This document shows positions 11,298-25,362 of a stretch of 64,000 nucleotides of DNA, one piece after another (the stretch's first letter is position 1; every line of letters starts with the position of its first letter). The stretch is from NCBI GenBank assembly GCA_963691705.1, contig OY829538.1, positions 28,664,836 through 28,728,835 of the forward strand, in the 5' to 3' direction. Source of the DNA: Viola odorata. Taxonomy: Eukaryota > Streptophyta > Magnoliopsida > Malpighiales > Violaceae. The notes beneath the pieces were generated by a model. That model was not told the origin of the DNA and searched no databases. It saw only the letters and a program-made list of their open reading frames with translations. Made by a program: the position numbers and the translations under genes.

Positions 11298-12409
11298 TGA
11301 TACGATCCTAGCCCCATGGCTAACCCTAGTGAGGTTAATGCAACCCCTAGACATGGAGACCAGGCAGGAGAGGCTGTTTGATCAAGCTGTCAGGCATAGG
11401 ATGACATGGAAGGTGGCTTGGAGGCACCTGGCACAAGGTTTGACATCCATCCTAGTCAACCCTTGGAAGACCGGCTTCAATAAAAGATCCAGTACATATA
11501 CAAGCCCTATTGGAGTCTTATTAAGGCTGTGTCCAAGTTTCAGAGCATTCAGACAAGTAGACATCAAGGAGATTCGAGATGACAATCTCGCACACAGCAG
11601 TTCTAGGTGCAGACACAACAGGCAACTTCTTCGGAACGTAACCAGAGCTTTACATGTCGGAATCGTGAGATCGACCTCTCGTTGGAAACTTCAGGATGTT
11701 AGCTTTCATTTGAGACAAGATTCAGATCATTTGGAGAAGTGGTTTGAAATTTATGGACGTAAACATTATGGCGTGCAGTCTGTACGCGAGACAACATACA
11801 ACTTGAAGTTTCGGCCCAAACCTTGGCCCGATGATGGAGAACTCGACATGGGCTGCTGGAATGTATTTAAATATATTTATATTTACTATAATTAGTTAAT
11901 TAGTTAATTAGTTAATTGGTTAATTAGTTAATTGATTAATTAGTTAAGTGTTTTACTTTATTTAATATTCCTATTTTGGAATTAGGGTTTGTTTGTAACC
12001 TTATATAAGGAGCCGCTTGGCCTCCTTAGAAACTTGGCTGTTATTTGATAAATTGAGTTAATCTCTTCAATCTCCGCCCCTTGTTCAAGTTGGTTGAACC
12101 TTGTTCTTCTTGAGTCCGCAATACTTGAGTCGTATACAAGTAAATCTTGGAATTGCATCCTACTTGTTGTTTATCTTCTTGTTCGGACTTTGGTTGGCTG
12201 GAGCTTAGCGTTCAGCAGGTCTTAGTTGTGCAAGTTTATCATTCACAAGGACCCTCTCTTGTTCGGATTTTGGTTGGCTGGAGCTTAGCGTTCAGCAGGT
12301 CTTAATTGTGCAAGTGAGTTCTATCTATTCTATCTATTCCGCAGGAAATCCATCTTTGAACAAAGATCAAATTTGGTGCTACGCATCCTAAGGAACCAGG
12401 ATCGTATCA
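11298..12409 (+). repeat. LTR copy 3
   Basis: Complete copy; the last one, going rightward, with the HLEKW variant in the open U3 frame. Confidence 0.96.
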
Positions 12410-13326
12410 GTTGGTAGCGGGGCTTAAGGCGTTCAAAGATTGGTAAGTATCTTAATTGTTTTCAAGTTTTCATCGTTGAAATCGGTATTTCTTTCTACTC
12501 CATTCAAAACCGATTTCTTTGCCGTGCTTGGTTAGTTACTTGAATACAATTGGTTGTGTTTCGGTCCAGTTTGTTGTGTTGAAATTCGCTAAATTACTTG
12601 CGTTTTCTACCCACAAGAAGGTCACAAAATACAAGAGAAAATTCTGTTCAGTATCAGTAACTTCAGTTGTCGAATTTGTATTCATATATATAGCAACTGA
12701 AGTCCGACTTTAGTAATTGTGGTTTCCTTGGAAAGCTGAATCTGTTGGGCTTCCGAATCAAAAAGAATCGGTCGATTCGGAGTTCAGAGTAAAAAGTTCT
12801 GATCAAAACACTGAATTGTGTTTTGCTGTCAAAAAAAAAAAAAAACAACAACAGGGAAATTTCCCAAAGAAAAGAAAGGGATCCGATCCTGCAAATACGA
12901 AAATATATAGAAGTATTTGCTCCATAAAAACCAGATTTATCAAGGAATTAAATTGCACTGCGATTGGGTATTACAATCATAACTGAAATTGAACTTGTTT
13001 GAGTCCTTTCGAGTCAATTTTGAGCTTTCTTTGATTCCTTGAAATTGCCTTCTACTCTACTTGCTATTTGTTTGATTGATTGTTCTTACAATTACTCAAA
13101 TATCAAGTGTCACCTTTCTTTTCAGTGCTAGTTTTCTTTGAGAGTCTTCTTGGAAGCTTTTCTTTGGATTCTTGAGTCTCACTAACACTTGAACATTGCA
13201 GGGAATTTTGAGAGATTTTGTGAGATTATTAGAGTGATTAAACACGAGAGTAAACACGTGAGGGAGTGCTAGGTTAGTGCAATTTTACATTTTCTCTGGT
13301 GTTGTGAATTTCAGGAAAAGTAAAAG
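12410..13326 (+). other. 5' leader of internal region 4
   Basis: Same layout; no distinguishing change noticed. Confidence 0.8.
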
Positions 13327-14997
13327 ATGTCTCAAGAGGGAGTACAACAACCCGATCTATCGGCTATACTAGCCATCATGACGGGACAGCTCCGAACATT
13401 GAATGAACGGCAATTAACTGCAAATGAGCGGCAGCTAACTACCGATGCAAGGCTAGCTAAGGTGGAAGCGTTAGGTACCATTAATCCAGTTCCTATAGCC
13501 GCGAATAACCAACGTGATGGCCGTTTGTCTGATCTGTCCGAAGAAGATGACAACGCCCGTCGACCACGTGATGAGAATCGTCGGCCTAATCTTGCTTTGG
13601 TCCCTCCGAGGCGACTTGCCAGACGTGGTCCACAATTACCATATTCTGATTAGGAAGGAGAACCTGATGGGGGAGAAGGCTGGATAAATACAAGGGATGG
13701 ACAGAGGAGGGAGAGATGAGACCGTCGTGATGGTAGGAGAGAACGGGAGGATGACCGTTTGGATGCTAATCTAAACAGCATCAAAATGAAAATACCTCCG
13801 TTTAAGGGTACTGACGACCCTGATGCATACTTAACTTGGGAAAGGAAAGTAGATGCTATCTTCTTATGTCACAATTATTCGGAAGGTAAAAAGGTTCAGA
13901 TCGCCGCAGTCGAATTCTGTGGGTATGCTAGTCATTGGTGGGAGCAGTTCAATCGGAAAAGGGCAGCTGTCTTAGCTGGTCCGATTGCTAATTGGGAAGA
14001 GATGAAGCAGGCGATGAGACAACGGTTTGTCCCTGCCCACTTTCACCGTGAGCTTCATCAACGGCTTCAGACCTTGAAGCAAGGCAGCAAGGGAGTTGGA
14101 GCATACTTTAATGAGATGGAAATTGCTTTGGCTCAAGCGAAGATTACTGAAGAAACTGAGGTAACGATGGCTCGGTTTCTTACTGGTTTGAATGCAGACG
14201 TTGCCGATGCATTGGAGCTGACTCAATATAACACTATTGAGGAGATGCTTCATATGGCTCAAAAGATTGAAAAACATAGGAAAGCTAGGAGTTCCTATAA
14301 GACTACTGGGTTGACACCTTGGAAGAAGACGTCTTGGAATAAGGATGACAAAACGGCCCCTGCCGTTTTGAAGGGATCTGCCAGTGCTGTTGTTCCTTCT
14401 AAAACGGCAACTACCAAACCTTATACTCCACCAGTGGATCGGCCAGCTACTAAGGAGATTGTTTGTTTTAAGTGTAACGGCCGAGGGCATAAGAAATCGG
14501 AATGCCCTAATAAAAGAGTCTTTATCATCAGGCCGAATGGAGAGGAGGAATCGGATGATGAGCGGGAAGAATCGGAATCGGGAAATGCCGATGCCGATTC
14601 AGATGTTGACCGACAGGAAGGAGAGCAGGTGAACTTGCTTGTTGTGCGTCGGAACCTCAACGTACATACCACAGAAGACGTTTGTGATGAGGAGCAACGG
14701 ACCAATCTGTTTCATACCCGAGGCGTGATAGACAAGAAAGGTTGTTCCATTATCATTGATAACGGCAGTTGCACCAACTGTGCGAGTTGGTTGATGGTTG
14801 ATAAACTGAATTTACCAACGGTAAAGCATTCGAATCCATATCTTCTACATTGGATGACGGATGACAACGGTATTAAGGTAACCAAACAGATACTTGCAAA
14901 GTTCAGAATCGGCAAGTACTATGATGAAGTTCTCTGTGATGTTGTGCCGATGCAAGCGAGCCATATTATCCTTGGGCGACCGTGGCAGTTTGACTGA
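13327..14997 (+). pseudogene. gag: gag-protease gene, unit 4
   Basis: Array consensus with the shared three stops; tail at 14998-15309. Confidence 0.9.
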
Positions 14998-15309
14998 GCG
15001 GCAAATCATGAGGGAAGGAGGAAAAGAAAAGGGCATAAAAGAACCCAAAGTCTTAAAGAAGACTAATCAAAACAGCCCCCATGAAAAGAGTGAGCATGGG
15101 TTAACTAATTCTTCTTCTTCTTGTGTTTTCTCTTTAGGGCAGCAAAAGCAAGATGTTTTGAAGGAGAAAGAGTTTTCTAAGTTGCAACAATTGGAGTTGG
15201 ATGCCTTGGGTAATCCCTTTCCTTCATGTGTTTCCTTTGTTGATTCTAATAGAATTGTTGTCTTAAAAGAATCAGATTCGAGGGCGAATCTTTTCGAAGG
15301 GGAAGGGAA

Positions 15310-16421
15310 TGATACGATCCTAGCCCCATGGCTAACCCTAGTGAGGTTAATGCAACCCCTAGACATGGAGACCAGGCAGGAGAGGCTGTTTGATCAAGCT
15401 GTCAGGCATAGGATGACATGGAAGGTGGCTTGGAGGCACCTGGCACAAGGTTTGACATCCATCCTAGTCAACCCTTGGAAGACCGGCTTCAATAAAAGAT
15501 CCAGTACATATACAAGCCCTATTGGAGTCTTATTAAGGCTGTGTCCAAGTTTCAGAGCATTCAGACAAGTAGACATCAAGGAGATTCGAGATGACAATCT
15601 CGCACACAGCAGTTCTAGGTGCAGACACAACAGGCAACTTCTTCGGAACGTAACCAGAGCTTTACATGTCGGAATCGTGAGATCGACCTCTCGTTGGAAA
15701 CTTCAGGATGTTAGCTTTCATTTGAGACAAGATTCAGATCATTTGGACAAGTGGTTTGAAATTTATGGACGTAAACATTATGGCGTGCAGTCTGTACGCG
15801 AGACAACATACAACTTGAAGTTTCGGCCCAAACCTTGGCCCGATGATGGAGAACTCGACATGGGCTGCTGGAATGTATTTAAATATATTTATATTTACTA
15901 TAATTAGTTAATTAGTTAATTAGTTAATTGGTTAATTAGTTAATTGATTAATTAGTTAAGTGTTTTACTTTATTTAATATTCCTATTTTGGAATTAGGGT
16001 TTGTTTGTAACCTTATATAAGGAGCCGCTTGGCCTCCTTAGAAACTTGGCTGTTATTTGATAAATTGAGTTAATCTCTTCAATCTCCGCCCCTTGTTCAA
16101 GTTGGTTGAACCTTGTTCTTCTTGAGTCCGCAATACTTGAGTCGTATACAAGTAAATCTTGGAATTGCATCCTACTTGTTGTTTATCTTCTTGTTCGGAC
16201 TTTGGTTGGCTGGAGCTTAGCGTTCAGCAGGTCTTAGTTGTGCAAGTTTATCATTCACAAGGACCCTCTCTTGTTCGGATTTTGGTTGGCTGGAGCTTAG
16301 CGTTCAGCAGGTCTTAATTGTGCAAGTGAGTTCTATCTATTCTATCTATTCCGCAGGAAATCCATCTTTGAACAAAGATCAAATTTGGTGCTACGCATCC
16401 TAAGGAACCAGGATCGTATCA
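15310..16421 (+). repeat. LTR copy 4
   Basis: Complete copy; first with the HLDKW variant (GGACAAG instead of GGAGAAG near 15747). Confidence 0.96.
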
Positions 16422-17338
16422 GTTGGTAGCGGGGCTTAAGGCGTTCAAAGATTGGTAAGTATCTTAATTGTTTTCAAGTTTTCATCGTTGAAATCGGTAT
16501 TTCTTTCTACTCCATTCAAAACCGATTTCTTTGCCGTGCTTGGTTAGTTACTTGAATACAATTGGTTGTGTTTCGGTCCAGTTTGTTGTGTTGAAATTCG
16601 CTAAATTACTTGCGTTTCCTACCCACAAGAAGGTCACAAAATACAAGAGAAAATTCTGTTCAGTATCAGTAACTTCAGTTGTCGAATTTGTATTCATATA
16701 TATAGCAACTGAAGTCCGACTTTAGTAATTGTGGTTTCCTTGGAAAGCTGAATCTGTTGGGCTTCCGAATCAAAAAGAATCGGTCGATTCGGAGTTCAGA
16801 GTAAAAAGTTCTGATCAAAACACTGAATTGTGTTTTGCTGTCAAAAAAAAAAAAAAACAACAACAGGGAAATTTCCCAAAGAAAAGAAAGGGATCCGATC
16901 CTGCAAATACGAAAATATATAGAAGTATTTGCTCCATAAAAACCAGATTTATCAAGGAATTAAATTGCACTGCGATTGGGTATTACAATCATAACTGAAA
17001 TTGAACTTGTTTGAGTCCTTTCGAGTCAATTTTGAGCTTTCTTTGATTCCTTGAAATTGCCTTCTACTCTACTTGCTATTTGTTTGATTGATTGTTCTTA
17101 CAATTACTCAAATATCAAGTGTCACCTTTCTTTTCAGTGCTAGTTTTCTTTGAGAGTCTTCTTGGAAGCTTTTCTTTGGATTCTTGAGTCTCACTAACAC
17201 TTGAACATTGCAGGGAATTTTGAGAGATTTTGTGAGATTATTAGAGTGATTAAACACGAGAGTAAACACGTGAGGGAGTGCTAGGTTAGTGCAATTTTAC
17301 ATTTTCTCTGGTGTTGTGAATTTCAGGAAAAGTAAAAG
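16422..17338 (+). other. 5' leader of internal region 5
   Basis: Private substitution T to C at about 16618 (GCGTTTCC in place of GCGTTTTC). Confidence 0.8.
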
Positions 17339-19009
17339 ATGTCTCAAGAGGGAGTACAACAACCCGATCTATCGGCTATACTAGCCATCATGACGGGACA
17401 GCTCCGAACATTGAATGAACGGCAATTAACTGCAAATGAGCGGCAGCTAACTACCGATGCAAGGCTAGCTAAGGTGGAAGCGTTAGGTACCATTAATCCA
17501 GTTCCTATAGCCGCGAATAACCAACGTGATGGCCGTTTGTCTGATCTGTCCGAAGAAGATGACAACGCCCGTCGACCACGTGATGAGAATCGTCGGCCTA
17601 ATCTTGCTTTGGTCCCTCCGAGGCGACTTGCCAGACGTGGTCCACAATTACCATATTCTGATTAGGAAGGAGAACCTGATGGGGGAGAAGGCTGGATAAA
17701 TACAAGGGATGGACAGAGGAGGGAGAGATGAGACCGTCGTGATGGTAGGAGAGAACGGGAGGATGACCGTTTGGATGCTAATCTAAACAGCATCAAAATG
17801 AAAATACCTCCGTTTAAGGGTACTGACGACCCTGATGCATACTTAACTTGGGAAAGGAAAGTAGATGCTATCTTCTTATGTCACAATTATTCGGAAGGTA
17901 AAAAGGTTCAGATCGCCGCAGTCGAATTCTGTGGGTATGCTAGTCATTGGTGGGAGCAGTTCAATCGGAAAAGGGCAGCTGTCTTAGCTGGTCCGATTGC
18001 TAATTGGGAAGAGATGAAGCAGGCGATGAGACAACGGTTTGTCCCTGCCCACTTTCACCGTGAGCTTCATCAACGGCTTCAGACCTTGAAGCAAGGCAGC
18101 AAGGGAGTTGGAGCATACTTTAATGAGATGGAAATTGCTTTGGCTCAAGCGAAGATTACTGAAGAAACTGAGGTAACGATGGCTCGGTTTCTTACTGGTT
18201 TGAATGCAGACGTTGCCGATGCATTGGAGCTGACTCAATATAACACTATTGAGGAGATGCTTCATATGGCTCAAAAGATTGAAAAACATAGGAAAGCTAG
18301 GAGTTCCTATAAGACTACTGGGTTGACACCTTGGAAGAAGACGTCTTGGAATAAGGATGACAAAACGGCCCCTGCCGTTTTGAAGGGATCTGCCAGTGCT
18401 GTTGTTCCTTCTAAAACGGCAACTACCAAACCTTATACTCCACCAGTGGATCGGCCAGCTACTAAGGAGATTGTTTGTTTTAAGTGTAACGGCCGAGGGC
18501 ATAAGAAATCGGAATGCCCTAATAAAAGAGTCTTTATCATCAGGCCGAATGGAGAGGAGGAATCGGATGATGAGCGGGAAGAATCGGAATCGGGAAATGC
18601 CGATGCCGATTCAGATGTTGACCGACAGGAAGGAGAGCAGGTGAACTTGCTTGTTGTGCGTCGGAACCTCAACGTACATACCACAGAAGACGTTTGTGAT
18701 GAGGAGCAACGGACCAATCTGTTTCATACCCGAGGCGTGATAGACAAGAAAGGTTGTTCCATTATCATTGATAACGGCAGTTGCACCAACTGTGCGAGTT
18801 GGTTGATGGTTGATAAACTGAATTTACCAACGGTAAAGCATTCGAATCCATATCTTCTACATTGGATGACGGATGACAACGGTATTAAGGTAACCAAACA
18901 GATACTTGCAAAGTTCAGAATCGGCAAGTACTATGATGAAGTTCTCTGTGATGTTGTGCCGATGCAAGCGAGCCATATTATCCTTGGGCGACCGTGGCAG
19001 TTTGACTGA
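17339..19009 (+). pseudogene. gag: gag-protease gene, unit 5
   Basis: Array consensus (MTGQ near the start, SASAVV in the linker) with the shared three stops; tail at 19010-19321. Confidence 0.9.
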
Positions 19010-19321
19010 GCGGCAAATCATGAGGGAAGGAGGAAAAGAAAAGGGCATAAAAGAACCCAAAGTCTTAAAGAAGACTAATCAAAACAGCCCCCATGAAAAG
19101 AGTGAGCATGGGTTAACTAATTCTTCTTCTTCTTGTGTTTTCTCTTTAGGGCAGCAAAAGCAAGATGTTTTGAAGGAGAAAGAGTTTTCTAAGTTGCAAC
19201 AATTGGAGTTGGATGCCTTGGGTAATCCCTTTCCTTCATGTGTTTCCTTTGTTGATTCTAATAGAATTGTTGTCTTAAAAGAATCAGATTCGAGGGCGAA
19301 TCTTTTCGAAGGGGAAGGGAA

Positions 19322-20433
19322 TGATACGATCCTAGCCCCATGGCTAACCCTAGTGAGGTTAATGCAACCCCTAGACATGGAGACCAGGCAGGAGAGGCTG
19401 TTTGATCAAGCTGTCAGGCATAGGATGACATGGAAGGTGGCTTGGAGGCACCTGGCACAAGGTTTGACATCCATCCTAGTCAACCCTTGGAAGACCGGCT
19501 TCAATAAAAGATCCAGTACATATACAAGCCCTATTGGAGTCTTATTAAGGCTGTGTCCAAGTTTCAGAGCATTCAGACAAGTAGACATCAAGGAGATTCG
19601 AGATGACAATCTCGCACACAGCAGTTCTAGGTGCAGACACAACAGGCAACTTCTTCGGAACGTAACCAGAGCTTTACATGTCGGAATCGTGAGATCGACC
19701 TCTCGTTGGAAACTTCAGGATGTTAGCTTTCATTTGAGACAAGATTCAGATCATTTGGACAAGTGGTTTGAAATTTATGGACGTAAACATTATGGCGTGC
19801 AGTCTGTACGCGAGACAACATACAACTTGAAGTTTCGGCCCAAACCTTGGCCCGATGATGGAGAACTCGACATGGGCTGCTGGAATGTATTTAAATATAT
19901 TTATATTTACTATAATTAGTTAATTAGTTAATTAGTTAATTGGTTAATTAGTTAATTGATTAATTAGTTAAGTGTTTTACTTTATTTAATATTCCTATTT
20001 TGGAATTAGGGTTTGTTTGTAACCTTATATAAGGAGCCGCTTGGCCTCCTTAGAAACTTGGCTGTTATTTGATAAATTGAGTTAATCTCTTCAATCTCCG
20101 CCCCTTGTTCAAGTTGGTTGAACCTTGTTCTTCTTGAGTCCGCAATACTTGAGTCGTATACAAGTAAATCTTGGAATTGCATCCTACTTGTTGTTTATCT
20201 TCTTGTTCGGACTTTGGTTGGCTGGAGCTTAGCGTTCAGCAGGTCTTAGTTGTGCAAGTTTATCATTCACAAGGACCCTCTCTTGTTCGGATTTTGGTTG
20301 GCTGGAGCTTAGCGTTCAGCAGGTCTTAATTGTGCAAGTGAGTTCTATCTATTCTATCTATTCCGCAGGAAATCCATCTTTGAACAAAGATCAAATTTGG
20401 TGCTACGCATCCTAAGGAACCAGGATCGTATCA
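19322..20433 (+). repeat. LTR copy 5
   Basis: Complete copy, HLDKW variant, open U3 frame. Confidence 0.96.
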
Positions 20434-21350
20434 GTTGGTAGCGGGGCTTAAGGCGTTCAAAGATTGGTAAGTATCTTAATTGTTTTCAAGTTTTCATCGT
20501 TGAAATCGGTATTTCTTTCTACTCCATTCAAAACCGATTTCTTTGCCGTGCTTGGTTAGTTACTTGAATACAATTGGTTGTGTTTCGGTCCAGTTTGTTG
20601 TGTTGAAATTCGCTAAATTACTTGCGTTTTCTACCCACAAGAAGGTCACAAAATACAAGAGAAAATTCTGTTCAGTATCAGTAACTTCAGTTGTCGAATT
20701 TGTATTCATATATATAGCAACTGAAGTCCGACTTTAGTAATTGTGGTTTCCTTGGAAAGCTGAATCTGTTGGGCTTCCGAATCAAAAAGAATCGGTCGAT
20801 TCGGAGTTCAGAGTAAAAAGTTCTGATCAAAACACTGAATTGTGTTTTGCTGTCAAAAAAAAAAAAAAACAACAACAGGGAAATTTCCCAAAGAAAAGAA
20901 AGGGATCCGATCCTGCAAATACGAAAATATATAGAAGTATTTGCTCCATAAAAACCAGATTTATCAAGGAATTAAATTGCACTGCGATTGGGTATTACAA
21001 TCATAACTGAAATTGAACTTGTTTGAGTCCTTTCGAGTCAATTTTGAGCTTTCTTTGATTCCTTGAAATTGCCTTCTACTCTACTTGCTATTTGTTTGAT
21101 TGATTGTTCTTACAATTACTCAAATATCAAGTGTCACCTTTCTTTTCAGTGCTAGTTTTCTTTGAGAGTCTTCTTGGAAGCTTTTCTTTGGATTCTTGAG
21201 TCTCACTAACACTTGAACATTGCAGGGAATTTTGAGAGATTTTGTGAGATTATTAGAGTGATTAAACACGAGAGTAAACACGTGAGGGAGTGCTAGGTTA
21301 GTGCAATTTTACATTTTCTCTGGTGTTGTGAATTTCAGGAAAAGTAAAAG
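20434..21350 (+). other. 5' leader of internal region 6
   Basis: Same layout as units 2-4; carries the left-hand leader variants (GACTTTAG and TTCCTTGG). Confidence 0.8.
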
Positions 21351-23021
21351 ATGTCTCAAGAGGGAGTACAACAACCCGATCTATCGGCTATACTAGCCAT
21401 AATGACGGAACAGCTCCGAACATTGAATGAACGGCAATTAACTGCAAATGAGCGGCAGCTAACTACCGATGCAAGGCTAGCTAAGGTGGAAGCGTTAGGT
21501 ACCATTAATCCAGTTCCTATAGCCGCGAATAACCAACGTGATGGCCGTTTGTCTGATCTGTCCGAAGAAGATGACAACGCCCGTCGACCACGTGATGAGA
21601 ATCGTCGGCCTAATCTTGCTTTGGTCCCTCCGAGGCGACTTGCCAGACGTGGTCCACAATTACCATATTCTGATTAGGAAGGAGAACCTGATGGGGGAGA
21701 AGGCTGGATAAATACAAGGGATGGACAGAGGAGGGAGAGATGAGACCGTCGTGATGGTAGGAGAGAACGGGAGGATGACCGTTTGGATGCTAATCTAAAC
21801 AGCATCAAAATGAAAATACCTCCGTTTAAGGGTACTGACGACCCTGATGCATACTTAACTTGGGAAAGGAAAGTAGATGCTATCTTCTTATGTCACAATT
21901 ATTCGGAAGGTAAAAAGGTTCAGATCGCCGCAGTCGAATTCTGTGGGTATGCTAGTCATTGGTGGGAGCAGTTCAATCGGAAAAGGGCAGCTGTCTTAGC
22001 TGGTCCGATTGCTAATTGGGAAGAGATGAAGCAGGCGATGAGACAACGGTTTGTCCCTGCCCACTTTCACCGTGAGCTTCATCAACGGCTTCAGACCTTG
22101 AAGCAAGGCAGCAAGGGAGTTGGAGCATACTTTAATGAGATGGAAATTGCTTTGGCTCAAGCGAAGATTACTGAAGAAACTGAGGTAACGATGGCTCGGT
22201 TTCTTACTGGTTTGAATGCAGACGTTGCCGATGCATTGGAGCTGACTCAATATAACACTATTGAGGAGATGCTTCATATGGCTCAAAAGATTGAAAAACA
22301 TAGGAAAGCTAGGAGTTCCTATAAGACTACTGGGTTGACACCTTGGAAGAAGACGTCTTGGAATAAGGATGACAAAACGGCCCCTGCCGTTTTGAAGGGA
22401 TCTGCCAGTGTTGTTGTTCCTTCTAAAACGGCAACTACCAAACCTTATACTCCACCAGTGGATCGGCCAGCTACTAAGGAGATTGTTTGTTTTAAGTGTA
22501 ACGGCCGAGGGCATAAGAAATCGGAATGCCCTAATAAAAGAGTCTTTATCATCAGGCCGAATGGAGAGGAGGAATCGGATGATGAGCGGGAAGAATCGGA
22601 ATCGGGAAATGCCGATGCCGATTCAGATGTTGACCGACAGGAAGGAGAGCAGGTGAACTTGCTTGTTGTGCGTCGGAACCTCAACGTACATACCACAGAA
22701 GACGTTTGTGATGAGGAGCAACGGACCAATCTGTTTCATACCCGAGGCGTGATAGACAAGAAAGGTTGTTCCATTATCATTGATAACGGCAGTTGCACCA
22801 ACTGTGCGAGTTGGTTGATGGTTGATAAACTGAATTTACCAACGGTAAAGCATTCGAATCCATATCTTCTACATTGGATGACGGATGACAACGGTATTAA
22901 GGTAACCAAACAGATACTTGCAAAGTTCAGAATCGGCAAGTACTATGATGAAGTTCTCTGTGATGTTGTGCCGATGCAAGCGAGCCATATTATCCTTGGG
23001 CGACCGTGGCAGTTTGACTGA
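21351..23021 (+). pseudogene. gag: gag-protease gene, unit 6
   Basis: Differs from units 5 and 7 by MTEQ instead of MTGQ and SASVVV instead of SASAVV. Both changes are shared with unit 8. Same three stops; tail at 23022-23333. Confidence 0.9.
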
Positions 23022-23333
23022 GCGGCAAATCATGAGGGAAGGAGGAAAAGAAAAGGGCATAAAAGAACCCAAAGTCTTAAAGAAGACTAATCAAAACAGC
23101 CCCCATGAAAAGAGTGAGCATGGGTTAACTAATTCTTCTTCTTCTTGTGTTTTCTCTTTAGGGCAGCAAAAGCAAGATGTTTTGAAGGAGAAAGAGTTTT
23201 CTAAGTTGCAACAATTGGAGTTGGATGCCTTGGGTAATCCCTTTCCTTCATGTGTTTCCTTTGTTGATTCTAATAGAATTGTTGTCTTAAAAGAATCAGA
23301 TTCGAGGGCGAATCTTTTCGAAGGGGAAGGGAA

Positions 23334-24445
23334 TGATACGATCCTAGCCCCATGGCTAACCCTAGTGAGGTTAATGCAACCCCTAGACATGGAGACCAGG
23401 CAGGAGAGGCTGTTTGATCAAGCTGTCAGGCATAGGATGACATGGAAGGTGGCTTGGAGGCACCTGGCACAAGGTTTGACATCCATCCTAGTCAACCCTT
23501 GGAAGACCGGCTTCAATAAAAGATCCAGTACATATACAAGCCCTATTGGAGTCTTATTAAGGCTGTGTCCAAGTTTCAGAGCATTCAGACAAGTAGACAT
23601 CAAGGAGATTCGAGATGACAATCTCGCACACAGCAGTTCTAGGTGCAGACACAACAGGCAACTTCTTCGGAACGTAACCAGAGCTTTACATGTCGGAATC
23701 GTGAGATCGACCTCTCGTTGGAAACTTCAGGATGTTAGCTTTCATTTGAGACAAGATTCAGATCATTTGGACAAGTGGTTTGAAATTTATGGACGTAAAC
23801 ATTATGGCGTGCAGTCTGTACGCGAGACAACATACAACTTGAAGTTTCGGCCCAAACCTTGGCCCGATGATGGAGAACTCGACATGGGCTGCTGGAATGT
23901 ATTTAAATATATTTATATTTACTATAATTAGTTAATTAGTTAATTAGTTAATTGGTTAATTAGTTAATTGATTAATTAGTTAAGTGTTTTACTTTATTTA
24001 ATATTCCTATTTTGGAATTAGGGTTTGTTTGTAACCTTATATAAGGAGCCGCTTGGCCTCCTTAGAAACTTGGCTGTTATTTGATAAATTGAGTTAATCT
24101 CTTCAATCTCCGCCCCTTGTTCAAGTTGGTTGAACCTTGTTCTTCTTGAGTCCGCAATACTTGAGTCGTATACAAGTAAATCTTGGAATTGCATCCTACT
24201 TGTTGTTTATCTTCTTGTTCGGACTTTGGTTGGCTGGAGCTTAGCGTTCAGCAGGTCTTAGTTGTGCAAGTTTATCATTCACAAGGACCCTCTCTTGTTC
24301 GGATTTTGGTTGGCTGGAGCTTAGCGTTCAGCAGGTCTTAATTGTGCAAGTGAGTTCTATCTATTCTATCTATTCCGCAGGAAATCCATCTTTGAACAAA
24401 GATCAAATTTGGTGCTACGCATCCTAAGGAACCAGGATCGTATCA
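23334..24445 (+). repeat. LTR copy 6
   Basis: Complete copy, HLDKW variant, open U3 frame. Confidence 0.96.
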
Positions 24446-25362
24446 GTTGGTAGCGGGGCTTAAGGCGTTCAAAGATTGGTAAGTATCTTAATTGTTTTCA
24501 AGTTTTCATCGTTGAAATCGGTATTTCTTTCTACTCCATTCAAAACCGATTTCTTTGCCGTGCTTGGTTAGTTACTTGAATACAATTGGTTGTGTTTCGG
24601 TCCAGTTTGTTGTGTTGAAATTCGCTAAATTACTTGCGTTTTCTACCCACAAGAAGGTCACAAAATACAAGAGAAAATTCTGTTCAGTATCAGTAACTTC
24701 AGTTGTCGAATTTGTATTCATATATATAGCAACTGAAGTCCGACTTTAGTAATTGTGGTTTCCTTGGAAAGCTGAATCTGTTGGGCTTCCGAATCAAAAA
24801 GAATCGGTCGATTCGGAGTTCAGAGTAAAAAGTTCTGATCAAAACACTGAATTGTGTTTTGCTGTCAAAAAAAAAAAAAAACAACAACAGGGAAATTTCC
24901 CAAAGAAAAGAAAGGGATCCGATCCTGCAAATACGAAAATATATAGAAGTATTTGCTCCATAAAAACCAGATTTATCAAGGAATTAAATTGCACTGCGAT
25001 TGGGTATTACAATCATAACTGAAATTGAACTTGTTTGAGTCCTTTCGAGTCAATTTTGAGCTTTCTTTGATTCCTTGAAATTGCCTTCTACTCTACTTGC
25101 TATTTGTTTGATTGATTGTTCTTACAATTACTCAAATATCAAGTGTCACCTTTCTTTTCAGTGCTAGTTTTCTTTGAGAGTCTTCTTGGAAGCTTTTCTT
25201 TGGATTCTTGAGTCTCACTAACACTTGAACATTGCAGGGAATTTTGAGAGATTTTGTGAGATTATTAGAGTGATTAAACACGAGAGTAAACACGTGAGGG
25301 AGTGCTAGGTTAGTGCAATTTTACATTTTCTCTGGTGTTGTGAATTTCAGGAAAAGTAAAAG
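24446..25362 (+). other. 5' leader of internal region 7
   Basis: Last leader, going rightward, with the left-hand variants GACTTTAG and TTCCTTGG. Confidence 0.8.
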